A DNA stretch of 46,634 nucleotides from Clostridia bacterium (GCA_017397065.1 JAFQKE010000014.1:1-46634); one strand, 5' to 3'; counted from the stretch's first letter, positions 9,696 to 17,315 are shown. Notes: generated from the sequence alone by a model not told the origin. Translations and numbers: made by a program.

Positions 9696-10433
9696 CTAAA
9701 GCTCTATTACACCGCCATCATTTGGCACCATAAATTCAATATCAGTTTTCTCGTTTGCCTGTTCTATAACCGAAATCTGTTTTACTATATCCCTTGCTAT
9801 ATGTATCACTGCCACTCTTTTTACAGGACAAACAACGATTTTTTCTAAAATAACCTCGGCATCAAAATGTGCTGCTTCAGTCACTATTAAATCGGAAACT
9901 TCGGTTTTGGCAATTTCGGGGAAATCATCGGCATTAATTACTTGAAGATCGCCCGTATATATAAAACGCTTGCCTTCTGCATCAAAAACAAGACAGTAGC
10001 TTGGATACGGGGACATATGATTTGTAGGAAAAGCAGTTACTTTAAGAACATCATCGTTATAAATTACACCTTTAGAAATGATTTTTCTACGTAATCTTTC
10101 TTCGTCCAGCCTTTTTGTTGTAGCTAACTCAAGATTCTTTATAGCCTCAGACACAGATTCCTCAGTTAAGAAAATATCCATATTTACATTCTTATAATAC
10201 CAATTACAAAGACTTATGAATTGCAGCATACCATAAGTATGGTCAGAATGGGCATGAGAAGTGAAAATCGCTTTAATTTTTGCAAAATCAAAACCTTTTT
10301 TTATAAGAATATCGCCAACGGGAGCGCCGCCGTCAATTAAATATGCCTTTTCCCCTATTTCCAACAAAAGGCTCGAGCAGCATCTGTCGGCCTGCGGTAA
10401 CCCATGTGATGTACCTAAAAATGTAATTTTCAT
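9696..10433 (-). CDS. Metallo-beta-lactamase-fold hydrolase (RNase Z-like)
   Basis: 245 aa. The di-zinc motif HxHxDH is HAHSDH at 60-65. A later NH in FPTNHMSP and the bridging Asp in YTGDLQ complete the metal site. The N-terminus MKITFLGTSHGLP is typical of the RNase Z/phosphodiesterase branch, but the family is broad and the substrate is not readable. A GTG start at 10442 is possible, but GGAG lies 8 nt before the ATG at 10433, so I use that. Its promoter and a structured leader lie at 10507-10601. Ends at the bidirectional terminator at 9565. Confidence 0.85.
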   Translation of the reverse strand: MKITFLGTSHGLPQADRCCSSLLLEIGEKAYLIDGGAPVGDILIKKGFDFAKIKAIFTSHAHSDHTYGMLQFISLCNWYYKNVNMDIFLTEESVSEAIKNLELATTKRLDEERLRRKIISKGVIYNDDVLKVTAFPTNHMSPYPSYCLVFDAEGKRFIYTGDLQVINADDFPEIAKTEVSDLIVTEAAHFDAEVILEKIVVCPVKRVAVIHIARDIVKQISVIEQANEKTDIEFMVPNDGGVIEL

Positions 10434-10506
10434 AATAATCACTCCAAAATTCCTTAACTAACCTATAAATTGGGTATATGGTCTTTAATTCGATTGTTAT
10501 AAATCA

Positions 10507-10566
10507 AAAAAAGATGCAGTGGACATACTTACTCTGTAGTCTTCTGCATCTCCTTAACTCTGCACA
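10507..10566 (-). ncRNA. Structured leader or small RNA with terminator-like hairpin
   Basis: Read on the minus strand from the predicted start near 10566, the RNA contains AGATGCAG (10551-10544), a 24-nt loop and CTGCATCT (10519-10512) followed by seven T residues. This is a terminator-like structure about 75 nt before the hydrolase start codon. The loop has alternative pairings (GAC with GTC). Either it attenuates the downstream gene or it ends a separate RNA of about 55 nt. I recognise no known riboswitch consensus. AAGGAG abuts an ATG here with no spacing, so a leader peptide is unlikely. Confidence 0.5.
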
Positions 10567-10572
10567 ATTGCA

Positions 10573-10601
10573 ATTTTATAGTAATTTCATTTATTTGTCA
10601 A
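10573..10601 (-). promoter_or_regulatory. Sigma-A promoter of the MBL-fold gene
   Basis: On the minus strand: TTGACA (10601-10596), 17-bp spacer, TAAAAT (10578-10573). Together with the leader it occupies most of the 350-bp gap between 10434 and 10784. Confidence 0.7.
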
Positions 10602-10720
10602 GAGTTTTTTGTTATTTCACCCATTATTACTCATATAAACCGTAAATAAATTCACCACAAATACATACGCAATTGTTATTTTGCAAGTACCAAACTATTA
10701 AGTGTATCTAAATTAAAAAA

Positions 10721-10798
10721 TGTATTGCAGAAAACATTTTAACAGAAGCGGAAAAACGAATAGGTCCAGAAGGTGCTCTGTTAGTTGTTGAAAAATAA
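10721..10798 (+). pseudogene. Short coding remnant upstream of the HipA fragment
   Basis: An open frame without a start reads AENILTEAEKRIGPEGALLV before stopping at 10796-10798. It looks like the tail of a real protein but has no ribosome binding site or beginning. The family is not recognised. Likely the eroded partner gene of the adjacent HipA-like remnant. Confidence 0.35.
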
Positions 10799-11189
10799 TT
10801 ATGTTGCTTTTCAGTTGAATTTTAAATTTAAAGCTATTCCCGATTATATTAAGATGATTTTCCTTGATACCATTACCGCTAACCCCGATAGACACACAGA
10901 AAACTTCGGTTTAATGCGTGATGTGAAAACGGGTGAGCTTTTAGGACTCGCACCTAACTTTGATAACAATATGGCACTTATTGCTCGTGGTTATCCAACA
11001 AGTAAATCTACCAATGACCTTTTAATCACGCTCTTTAATGAACTAATGGAAAAATATCCTGAATATAGGGAATGCTTGCCAAAATTAACAGAGCAAATGA
11101 TTGAGAACATTATTAGCAAACTTAATATGAAAGTGAAATCGCAAACAGTTGTTGATTTGGTAATAAATAGATACCAAGCAATTATTTGA
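10785..11189 (+). pseudogene. HipA-like kinase C-terminal remnant
   Basis: 134 aa, against more than 300 for an intact HipA-like kinase. ITANPDRHTENFGLMRD followed by LAPNFDNNMAL matches the catalytic and metal-binding loops (NxDRHxxN and APxFD) of the HipA C-terminal kinase domain. The frame has a stop at 10782, only a TTG at 10785 to start from and no ribosome binding site, so the N-terminal lobe is gone. Probably a decayed toxin or serine/threonine kinase. The stop codon overlaps the promoter of the following acetyltransferase leader. Confidence 0.7.
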
Positions 11190-11214
11190 CAAGCTTTATA
11201 AAATATGTTATACT
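11186..11214 (+). promoter_or_regulatory. Strong sigma-A promoter of the GNAT leader
   Basis: TTGACA (11186-11191), 17-bp spacer, TATACT (11209-11214). Transcription would start near 11221, 7 nt before the leader peptide's ribosome binding site. Confidence 0.8.
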
Positions 11215-11241
11215 GATTAAAAAACATAGGAGGTGGACAAA

Positions 11242-11292
11242 ATGACTTTTTATTTACTGATAAAATCGAACGCCGTTTTGTCCATTTGGTAA
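11242..11292 (+). CDS. Leader peptide, 16 codons
   Basis: ATG at 11242 preceded by a consensus AGGAGGT (11228-11234) with 8-nt spacing. Reads MTFYLLIKSNAVLSIW and a TAA. It sits between a strong promoter and an intrinsic terminator that precedes a GNAT acetyltransferase. Its coding sequence contains one strand of the antiterminator (11257-11267) and one strand of a hairpin that reaches its own start codon. This is the layout of ribosome-mediated transcription attenuation. The peptide has no recognisable function of its own. Confidence 0.75.
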   Translation: MTFYLLIKSNAVLSIW

Positions 11293-11311
11293 CTTCTTTT
11301 GGATAATTTAG

Positions 11312-11343
11312 TCGCTTCTGATTTTATCAGAGGCGATTTTTTA
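11312..11343 (+). terminator. Intrinsic terminator of the attenuator
   Basis: TCGCTTCTGAT (11312-11322) pairs with ATCAGAGGCGA (11326-11336), 11 bp with one G-U and loop TTT, followed by six T residues. Confidence 0.85.
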
Positions 11344-11365
11344 TTACATAGAAAGAGGTTATATT

Positions 11366-11866
11366 ATGAACAGATTAAATTATGTACAGATTTCAAAAGA
11401 AGATAAAATGCATTTAAAAATTGCCGCTTCACTTTGGGTGCCTTTTATCAAAGAGGTTAATGAGCATGACGGCAAAATTCAAAACGATGAACAAATCTTT
11501 AATGGTCTTAAAAAAAGAATTGCAATACAAGGTATTAGAAAAGATATGCATTTTGAAATAGCATTTTTAAATCACGTTCCCATTGGAATAGCTATGTTTG
11601 CCATAGATTTAGGCACCGTATACGGATTATTGAAAAGCGGTTATGGTACTGTTATGGGATTTTATATTCATCCAAAGTATCGTCGAAAAGGTCTTGGCAC
11701 GGAGTTTTGGCTTCATATAGAAAATTCTCTGTGCACAGATGGTGCATCTGAATTTTATATTTGCCCCGATTCTGTAACAGGTGTTCCTTTTTGGGAGAAT
11801 TTTGGTTTTAAAGATAGTGGTCTAATCGACCCGGACGATAAAAAACATATATATTTAAAAAACTAA
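11366..11866 (+). CDS. GNAT-family N-acetyltransferase
   Basis: 166 aa. Transfers acetyl from acetyl-CoA to an amine. Motif A is MGFYIHPKYRRKGLGTEFW, with RRKGLG (106-111) as the pyrophosphate-binding loop. GVPFWENFGFKDSG near the C-terminus is the usual FWxxxGF segment. AGAGG lies 8 nt before the ATG. Expression appears gated by the leader attenuator at 11234-11343, a design known from inducible resistance genes against ribosome-targeting drugs, so an antibiotic or toxin substrate is plausible but unproven. Monocistronic, with a terminator at 11877. Confidence 0.88.
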   Translation: MNRLNYVQISKEDKMHLKIAASLWVPFIKEVNEHDGKIQNDEQIFNGLKKRIAIQGIRKDMHFEIAFLNHVPIGIAMFAIDLGTVYGLLKSGYGTVMGFYIHPKYRRKGLGTEFWLHIENSLCTDGASEFYICPDSVTGVPFWENFGFKDSGLIDPDDKKHIYLKN

Positions 11867-11876
11867 TAATCAGTTT

Positions 11877-11912
11877 CCCGTATTCCAATCCCCTTTTGGA
11901 ATACGGGTTTTA
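11877..11912 (+). terminator. Intrinsic terminator of the GNAT gene
   Basis: CCCGTATTCCAA (11877-11888) and TTGGAATACGGG (11896-11907) form a perfect 12-bp stem followed by TTTT. Confidence 0.85.
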
Positions 11913-11990
11913 AATTTTGCATATTTTTTAAGTGTATGACGGTTGCAAAAACATTTGATTTTTGGTATATTAAATAAGGAGAGTTTTATC

Positions 11991-12698
11991 TTGTCGGTTA
12001 AACGAAAATTAGTTATTTATTCTCTAGTGATTTTAATAATTGGGGGTATTGGTGCACTTTTTATAAAAGAGCCCACCCTGCTTTTCACCGATGCCACAAA
12101 TGACTCTAAAAAAACCGTAATTGTAGATGCCGGCCACGGCGGGTTTGACGGCGGAGCCGTTGTAAATGATATACTTGAAAAAGACATCAACCTTGAAATT
12201 GCAAACTCCCTTTGCAATATGCTTAGAGCTTCGGGATTTAAGGTCATTTGCATAAGGGAGGATGATTCCTCCACAGAAAGCGACCCCACCGCCACCATTG
12301 CGGCTAGAAAACGCAGCGATTTAAACAACCGACTTAAAATAGCAAAAGAAAATCCCGATGCGATTTTTGTTAGCATTCACCTTAATAAATTTCAGTCCCC
12401 CTCTGTAAAAGGGGCACAGATGTTTTATTCGATAAACAATGAAAAATCTAAAATTTTAGCGGAAGCTTTAAAGGATTCAGTTAAATCTTTGCTTCAACCC
12501 GATAATCACCGCACCACAAAAGCGGGTACCAGCTCCACCTTTTTGCTTCATCACTCCCCCATTCCCACCGTTATTGCGGAATGTGGTTTTATGAGTAATC
12601 CTGATGAATTTTCAAAACTTCAAACAGAAGAATATCAGCATAAAATGGCTTTCGCTTTGCTTTGCGGAATTTTAAATTATTACAACTTTAACACATAG
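11991..12698 (+). CDS. cwlD: N-acetylmuramoyl-L-alanine amidase, CwlD-like
   Basis: 235 aa from the TTG at 11991, which AAGGAG precedes by 9 nt. An upstream TTG at 11943 lacks a ribosome binding site. A single N-terminal membrane segment (residues 7-24) acts as signal or anchor. Amidase_3 zinc ligands are His49 (DAGHGG), Glu63 and His130 (SIHLN), with catalytic Glu197 (AECGF). Length and layout match CwlD, which cleaves the peptide from muramic acid during formation of muramic-delta-lactam in the spore cortex; that role is by family. Followed after 12 bp by radA. Confidence 0.82.
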   Translation: MSVKRKLVIYSLVILIIGGIGALFIKEPTLLFTDATNDSKKTVIVDAGHGGFDGGAVVNDILEKDINLEIANSLCNMLRASGFKVICIREDDSSTESDPTATIAARKRSDLNNRLKIAKENPDAIFVSIHLNKFQSPSVKGAQMFYSINNEKSKILAEALKDSVKSLLQPDNHRTTKAGTSSTFLLHHSPIPTVIAECGFMSNPDEFSKLQTEEYQHKMAFALLCGILNYYNFNT

Positions 12699-12710
12699 GA
12701 TGTGAAATGA

Positions 12711-14099
12711 TTGGCAACCAAAACAAAAACTATGTATGTATGCACCTCCTGCGGACTGGAACACCCAAAATGGGCGGGAAAATGCACAGGCTGTGGCGAA
12801 TGGAACACTTTAGAGGAAATAACCATCGCCCCTGCGACTCCTAAAAATTTTTCTTCTGTTCCGGCTATGTCCACGGGGCGTGGCAATAACACTAAGGCAA
12901 CCCCCATTAACCAGATTGATATTGTAGATGAACACCGTTTTAACACCGGCATTGGTGAGCTTAACCGTGTGCTTGGTGGCGGTATTGTAAAGGGCTCGGT
13001 TGTGCTTCTCAGCGGTGACCCCGGCATTGGCAAATCAACCATACTTCTTCAGGTTTCGGGCAACATTGCAAATGAGCGCAATGTTCTTTACGTAACGGGT
13101 GAAGAATCGGCAAATCAGTTAAAGCTCAGAGCTAAAAGGCTTGGCATTAACAATGACAGGCTGTTTGTTCTTTCTCAGACCGATGTGCTTGCAATATGCG
13201 ATACTATTTCACAAGACAAGCCCGATGTTGTTATAATTGACTCGATTCAAACAATGAATCTAGAGGGCGTAAACTCTTCTTCGGGCAGTATTACACAGGT
13301 AAGGGAATGCACCTCTATGCTGCTTCGTGTTGCAAAAAGTCTTGATATTCCCATTATTATAGTAGGTCACATCAACAAGGGCGGTGACATTGCAGGTCCT
13401 AAGGTTATGGAGCATATTGTTGATACTGTGCTTTATTTTGAGGGTGACAGAATCAACTCCTACCGAATTTTAAGGGCGATTAAAAACCGTTTTGGCTCCA
13501 CCAACGAGATTGGTGTTTTTGAGATGCTTGAAAATGGACTCACCGAGGTAGAAAACCCATCTGCAATGCTTCTTTCAGGCAGAATAAGCGGTGTTTCGGG
13601 TTCTTCGGTTTCCTGCGTTATGGAGGGCTCTCGCCCCATTTTTGCCGAGGTTCAGGGTCTTGTTACCCCAACCGGATTTGGTAATCCCAGAAGAATGTCT
13701 ACCGGCTTTGATTACAATCGAATGAATCTTTTACTTGCCGTTTTAGAAAAACGGTGTGGAATGTTTTTCAGCAACCTAGACACCTACCTAAACGTTGTTG
13801 GCGGACTAAAGCTCGACGAAACCGCCGCCGATTTAGCTGTTATTTTTTCTCTTGTTTCGGGACTTAAAGAAAAACCCCTTGATGATGATATTGTTTTCTT
13901 TGGTGAGGTTGGACTTTCGGGCGAGATAAGAAGTGTTCCACGTGCGGTACTTAGAGTTTTAGAGGCCGAGCGTTTAGGCTTTAAGCGTTGCGTTCTTCCC
14001 CGCTCCTGCTACAAGCAACTAATGAGTGCTAATATCCCCTCTACCATTGAGCTTATTTACGTTCGCACCGTTAGAGAAGCCATTGACCTCGTCTTTTGA
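12711..14099 (+). CDS. radA: DNA repair protein RadA
   Basis: 462 aa. Branch-migration ATPase in recombination. N-terminal zinc finger C11xxC14-x10-C25xxC28, Walker A GDPGIGKST (102-110), the RadA signature KNRFG (258-262) and a Lon-protease-like C-terminal domain from about 290. The start is a TTG with AGGA 10 nt upstream; the ATG at 12732 has no ribosome binding site and sits just before the zinc finger. It follows cwlD by 12 bp, so cotranscription is likely. The last 81 bp overlap a small antisense gene. Confidence 0.97.
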   Translation: MATKTKTMYVCTSCGLEHPKWAGKCTGCGEWNTLEEITIAPATPKNFSSVPAMSTGRGNNTKATPINQIDIVDEHRFNTGIGELNRVLGGGIVKGSVVLLSGDPGIGKSTILLQVSGNIANERNVLYVTGEESANQLKLRAKRLGINNDRLFVLSQTDVLAICDTISQDKPDVVIIDSIQTMNLEGVNSSSGSITQVRECTSMLLRVAKSLDIPIIIVGHINKGGDIAGPKVMEHIVDTVLYFEGDRINSYRILRAIKNRFGSTNEIGVFEMLENGLTEVENPSAMLLSGRISGVSGSSVSCVMEGSRPIFAEVQGLVTPTGFGNPRRMSTGFDYNRMNLLLAVLEKRCGMFFSNLDTYLNVVGGLKLDETAADLAVIFSLVSGLKEKPLDDDIVFFGEVGLSGEIRSVPRAVLRVLEAERLGFKRCVLPRSCYKQLMSANIPSTIELIYVRTVREAIDLVF

Positions 14100-14228
14100 T
14101 TTAGCGAAAATTTTTCGCCTTTCCTTGAAGTTATCACAGCCATCCAAAACACCCGAAAGGTGTTCTTCGGCAGATAACATACAAAATCCTTTATCGCTAT
14201 AAATACAGTCTTTATTACACATAAGCAT
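14019..14228 (-). CDS. Small Cys-rich protein
   Basis: 69 aa (67 if the second ATG at 14222 is used). MCNKDCIYSDKGFCML followed by a fourth Cys at 31 gives a CxxxCx7C...C pattern like small clostridial metal-binding proteins; no function is known to me. An excellent SD, AAAGGAGAGG, sits 9 nt before the ATG but is buried in a perfect hairpin (14235-14277). The last 25 residues are antisense to the 3' end of radA, so the real protein may be under weaker constraint there. A longer reading to 14375 runs through tandem TGCAGAG repeats and is not credible. Confidence 0.6.
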   Translation of the reverse strand: MLMCNKDCIYSDKGFCMLSAEEHLSGVLDGCDNFKERRKIFAKSKDEVNGFSNGANVNKLNGRGDISTH

Positions 14229-14234
14229 ATTTAA

Positions 14235-14277
14235 AATCCTCTCCTTTAAGGTAGTGTTACCAATAAAGGAGAGGATT
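14235..14277. terminator. Perfect hairpin: radA terminator and SD-masking structure
   Basis: AATCCTCTCCTTTA (14235-14248) and TAAAGGAGAGGATT (14264-14277) form 14 perfect pairs, with an inner GGTA/TACC stem. On the plus strand it is followed by ATTTT and can end radA. On the minus strand the arm contains the SD of the small Cys-rich gene. Confidence 0.7.
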
Positions 14278-14303
14278 ATTTTGAAACGTGCGAGATTATA
14301 AAA

Positions 14304-14331
14304 TGCAGAATGCAGAGTGCAGAGTGCAAAA
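14304..14331 (+). repeat. Heptanucleotide tandem repeat
   Basis: Four 7-bp units in a row: TGCAGAA, TGCAGAG, TGCAGAG, TGCAAAA. Intergenic, between the small Cys-rich gene and the NUDIX gene. Confidence 0.8.
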
Positions 14332-14358
14332 TTATTATAATCGGTAAATTGTTCTATA

Positions 14359-14820
14359 TTATCCCAAGAACTCAAACTGCCAAATTCCGTTTTCTTTATA
14401 GCTGAAAAGTTCCTCTAAAGAATCGTCCTCAAAGATTTTCAGCATATGCTCAAAGGTATTTGCGAGCTTCATATTATCAAGGTCTTTTCTATTAACCCAA
14501 AAGGCTTCGCCCTCGTTTGAAGATTTAACCTCACCCTCAAACTCATTCGTTTTATAAAGCATAACTATGTATCGGGCCATAACTCCGTTTCTCTCGGTCT
14601 GCCACTGCTTTGTTCCGCAGAGCTTAGGGTGTTTAATTTTAATTCCCGTTTCTTCAAAAACCTCTCTGATAACGGCGGCGGTAAAGGACTCCCCTGCTTC
14701 TACGTGACCGCCCGGGAAAGCTATACCAGGCCAGCGGTCGGTATCCTTTCTTTTTTGAACGAGCACATTGCCGCTCTCATCATACACCATACACATATTG
14801 GTTAAAATTACATTTTCCAT
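14359..14820 (-). CDS. NUDIX hydrolase, MutT-like
   Basis: 153 aa. The Nudix box G38x5Ex7REVFEETG (38-59) is complete. It probably hydrolyses an oxidised or surplus nucleoside triphosphate such as 8-oxo-dGTP; substrate specificity cannot be read. The longer frame to 14859 is not supported; the ATG at 14820 has GGTGAAG just upstream. Single gene, separated from the divergent alcohol dehydrogenase by 144 bp. Confidence 0.88.
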   Translation of the reverse strand: MENVILTNMCMVYDESGNVLVQKRKDTDRWPGIAFPGGHVEAGESFTAAVIREVFEETGIKIKHPKLCGTKQWQTERNGVMARYIVMLYKTNEFEGEVKSSNEGEAFWVNRKDLDNMKLANTFEHMLKIFEDDSLEELFSYKENGIWQFEFLG

Positions 14821-14904
14821 TACTTCACCACTGTTTTTAAAATTTATACTATTATACAATATAAAAGATTAAAAATAAAGTCGTTTTTCAATATATTTTT
14901 TGAA

Positions 14905-14933
14905 TTGACAACACTTTAATATGTTGGTATACT
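14905..14933 (+). promoter_or_regulatory. Sigma-A promoter of the alcohol dehydrogenase
   Basis: TTGACA (14905-14910), 17-bp spacer, TATACT (14928-14933). Confidence 0.8.
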
Positions 14934-14964
14934 AGAATTAATCTTTAATTTGGATGTGATTTTT

Positions 14965-16137
14965 TTGAATAACTTTTTATTTTACACCCCCACAAAAATC
15001 CTTTTTGGTAAGGGACAGATAGAAAATCTTGCTAAGGAAATAAAGCCTATTGCAAAAAAGGTTCTGCTAGCCTATGGCGGCGGCTCGGTTAAAAAAATAG
15101 GTCTTTACGATAAAACCGTTTCTTTACTTAATGAAAACGGCATTGAATTTATAGAGCTTTCGGGCATAGAGCCTAATCCTAAAATAGAATCAGTAAGAGA
15201 GGGCGTTAAGCTCTGCCGAGAAAACGGCTTAGAGGCCATTGTTGCCATTGGTGGCGGTAGTGTTATTGATTGCTCAAAAGCAATTTCCGCCGCTGTGGGA
15301 TATGACGGTGAGCCTTGGGATTTATTGCTTGACAGCAGTCTTATAAAAAATGCTATTCCTATTTTTACTGTGCTTACCCTCTCAGCAACGGGAACAGAAA
15401 TGAACGGAAACGCCGTTATCTCTAATATGGAAACCAACGATAAAAAAGCTTTGAAGTCCCCACTTGTAAAGCCGGTTTGCTCGGTGCTTGACCCCGAATA
15501 CACATATACCGTATCCCCTTGGCAGACGGCAAGCGGTACGGCTGACATTATGAGCCATATTTTTGAGGTTTATTTTTCAAATGCCGATGGTGCCAAGGTT
15601 ACAGACGGAATAAGCGAAGCACTACTCAAGGTATGTATAGAGTGCGGTGAAAGAGCCTTTAATAATCCCGATGACTATGAGGCAAGAGCTAATTTAATGT
15701 GGGCATCCTCCCTTGCGATTAACGGACTTACTGCCGCCGGAAAGGCAGGAGAGCCTTGGAGCTGCCACGCAATGGAGCATCAGCTCAGTGCCTACTATGA
15801 CATCACCCACGGTGCAGGTCTCGCCACCGTTACCCCCAGCTGGTTCCGCTTTATTTTAAGTGACAAAACTGTGGATAAATTTGTTTCATACGGTGTTAAT
15901 GTTTGGGGAATTGATTCATCTCTTGACAAGTTTGAAATAGCCAATAAGGCAATAGAAAAAACCGAGGACTTTTTCTTTAATATCATCAAGCTCCCACGCA
16001 CCTTAAAAGAATACGGTATTGATGGAACTCACCTTGAGGAAATGGCAGAAAAAGCCGAAAAAGAGTATTTAAACAAAGCTGTTGTTCCCCTAACTGCTGA
16101 GGATGTTTTAAAAATATACAAAAACTGTTTGGAATAA
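14965..16137 (+). CDS. Iron-containing alcohol dehydrogenase (butanol dehydrogenase type)
   Basis: 390 aa. Reduces aldehydes to alcohols with NAD(P)H in fermentation, by family. Cofactor motif GGGSVID at 97-102 (IGGGSVIDCSKA). Metal ligands by comparison with YqhD/BdhA are Asp194, His198, His268 and His282 (TADIMSH, SCHAMEH, ITHGAG). The TTG at 14950 is in frame, but GGATGTGAT places the start at the TTG at 14965, giving the usual MNNFLFYTPTKILFGKG. Own promoter and terminator, so monocistronic. Confidence 0.92.
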   Translation: MNNFLFYTPTKILFGKGQIENLAKEIKPIAKKVLLAYGGGSVKKIGLYDKTVSLLNENGIEFIELSGIEPNPKIESVREGVKLCRENGLEAIVAIGGGSVIDCSKAISAAVGYDGEPWDLLLDSSLIKNAIPIFTVLTLSATGTEMNGNAVISNMETNDKKALKSPLVKPVCSVLDPEYTYTVSPWQTASGTADIMSHIFEVYFSNADGAKVTDGISEALLKVCIECGERAFNNPDDYEARANLMWASSLAINGLTAAGKAGEPWSCHAMEHQLSAYYDITHGAGLATVTPSWFRFILSDKTVDKFVSYGVNVWGIDSSLDKFEIANKAIEKTEDFFFNIIKLPRTLKEYGIDGTHLEEMAEKAEKEYLNKAVVPLTAEDVLKIYKNCLE

Positions 16138-16148
16138 GGCCAAAAAGA

Positions 16149-16190
16149 TAAAAGGATGTTTCGCAAATTATACTGCGAAACATCCTTTTA
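16149..16190. terminator. Bidirectional intrinsic terminator
   Basis: Perfect 17-bp stem: TAAAAGGATGTTTCGCA (16149-16165) with TGCGAAACATCCTTTTA (16174-16190), between convergent genes. Confidence 0.9.
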
Positions 16191-16209
16191 TAATACATAA
16201 AATTAAAAC

Positions 16210-16761
16210 TTATCTGAAATACATTGCATTATATGCCATACCAAGTTTGTTAGCTGTTTTGAAAACAATATTATAACCAATATATTGGCAAACAAAACAC
16301 AAAAGCAAGCCAAGAATATACCAGAGTAAAACTGTACCGCCGTTTTCTAATACCATTACTCGATAACGAGGTGCAGCCGCAAACATACGATTTTGGATTT
16401 TATAAAGCCAAAAAATATTGTAAATTCCACAAGTCACCAAAGACAATAATATGTAAGCAACTAAACCACCTATTTTATCTCCGTCTTCTGCACACATTTG
16501 GTTAACATCCTTAGCTAACTTGTAAACTATATAATAACCATATATACCAAAAGTTACAATACTAAGAAGTATGAATAAACCCAACGAATAGTCAGTTTTT
16601 ACCGGAGTTCTAGCAATGTTTGCCGACGGACTATAACTCTGCCCAAATGGTTGTTGCCCATAAGGTTGTTGTGGTGGTTGTTCTGCTAAAGGTGCACCAC
16701 AGTTTTGGCAAAAGCCATTACCATCCTGAACTTGCTGACCACACTTTTGACAAAAAGCCAT
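16210..16761 (-). CDS. Zinc-ribbon DUF4234 membrane protein
   Basis: 183 aa. The N-terminal zinc ribbon has CQKCG (4-8) and CQNCG (18-22). A Pro/Gln-rich linker spans about 27-45, then three or four membrane segments between about 58 and 172, with LSIVTFGIYGYYIVYKL and LSLVTCGIYNIFWLY typical of DUF4234. AAAGGAGGTG precedes the ATG. The function is unknown. It is followed upstream by a DUF2752 gene in the same direction, a pairing that suggests a common envelope role, but this is only context. Confidence 0.85.
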   Translation of the reverse strand: MAFCQKCGQQVQDGNGFCQNCGAPLAEQPPQQPYGQQPFGQSYSPSANIARTPVKTDYSLGLFILLSIVTFGIYGYYIVYKLAKDVNQMCAEDGDKIGGLVAYILLSLVTCGIYNIFWLYKIQNRMFAAAPRYRVMVLENGGTVLLWYILGLLLCFVCQYIGYNIVFKTANKLGMAYNAMYFR

Positions 16762-16818
16762 AATAATACACCTCCTTTATAAAAATTTATAAACTAATCC
16801 GCAAATAATACGGTATGT

Positions 16819-17247
16819 TTAACTAAAAAATGAAATAACGTACTTCCAAAAGCGTAATATATAACCATTTTCGGGATTAAATTCCAAAACATTTGATTGA
16901 ATAATTATCATACGATATAGATACACTACTAATAATCCAATCACCAAAACAATTATTAAAATTCGTTTAGCTTTACACATATTGTACTCATGAAAAACCA
17001 CAAAGCTAATTACTGTAGGAATAACAAAAAATACTAAAGGATGATAGTATGCAGCCTTAGAAAAATCTAATGTAACAAATGATAGCATTGCACGTGACAT
17101 TCCACATCCCGGGCAAGAAATTCCAGTAATTTTTCTTATAGGACAAGGAATTTTAAGTAAAAAAGCAAGCAAGCAATACAACGCTAGGCACCCAATGAGA
17201 TAACAAGACTCCTTATGTTTTTTTACAAACAAACTTACTTTCAGCAC
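16819..17247 (-). CDS. DUF2752 membrane protein
   Basis: 142 aa. Contains the family signature GISCPGCGMSRAMLSF (about 43-58) and AAYYHPLVFF (about 65-74), with membrane segments near 16-32, 72-86 and 93-112. The start is GTG with AGAGGA about 9 nt upstream. No ATG fits. Divergent from an XRE regulator across a 130-bp gap that carries two operator-like palindromes, so it may be under that regulator. Biochemical role unknown. Confidence 0.8.
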   Translation of the reverse strand: MLKVSLFVKKHKESCYLIGCLALYCLLAFLLKIPCPIRKITGISCPGCGMSRAMLSFVTLDFSKAAYYHPLVFFVIPTVISFVVFHEYNMCKAKRILIIVLVIGLLVVYLYRMIIIQSNVLEFNPENGYILRFWKYVISFFS

Positions 17248-17315
17248 TATAACTTTCCTCTAATAATATCTATTAATATTTTCCATTTTTACAAAAAACT
17301 CCCTCAAGAGACGTA

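Larger units (their letters stand above)
11234..11343 (+). promoter_or_regulatory. Transcription attenuator with competing hairpins
   Basis: Three helices can be read. TGGACAAAA (11234-11242) pairs perfectly with TTTTGTCCA (11276-11284) and covers the leader start region. CTGATAAAATC (11257-11267) is the exact complement of GATTTTATCAG (11320-11330), an antiterminator. The terminator stem (11312-11336) uses the same 11320-11330 segment. Ribosome position on the leader peptide would decide which forms. Confidence 0.75.

Noticed and set aside
10514..10537. Leader peptide MQKTTE in the MBL-gene leader
   Set aside because: AAGGAG directly abuts the ATG with no spacing, so initiation there is unlikely.
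14229..14375. N-terminal extension of the small Cys-rich gene
   Set aside because: It runs through the hairpin and the heptamer repeat and lacks a ribosome binding site; the internal ATG has an excellent one.
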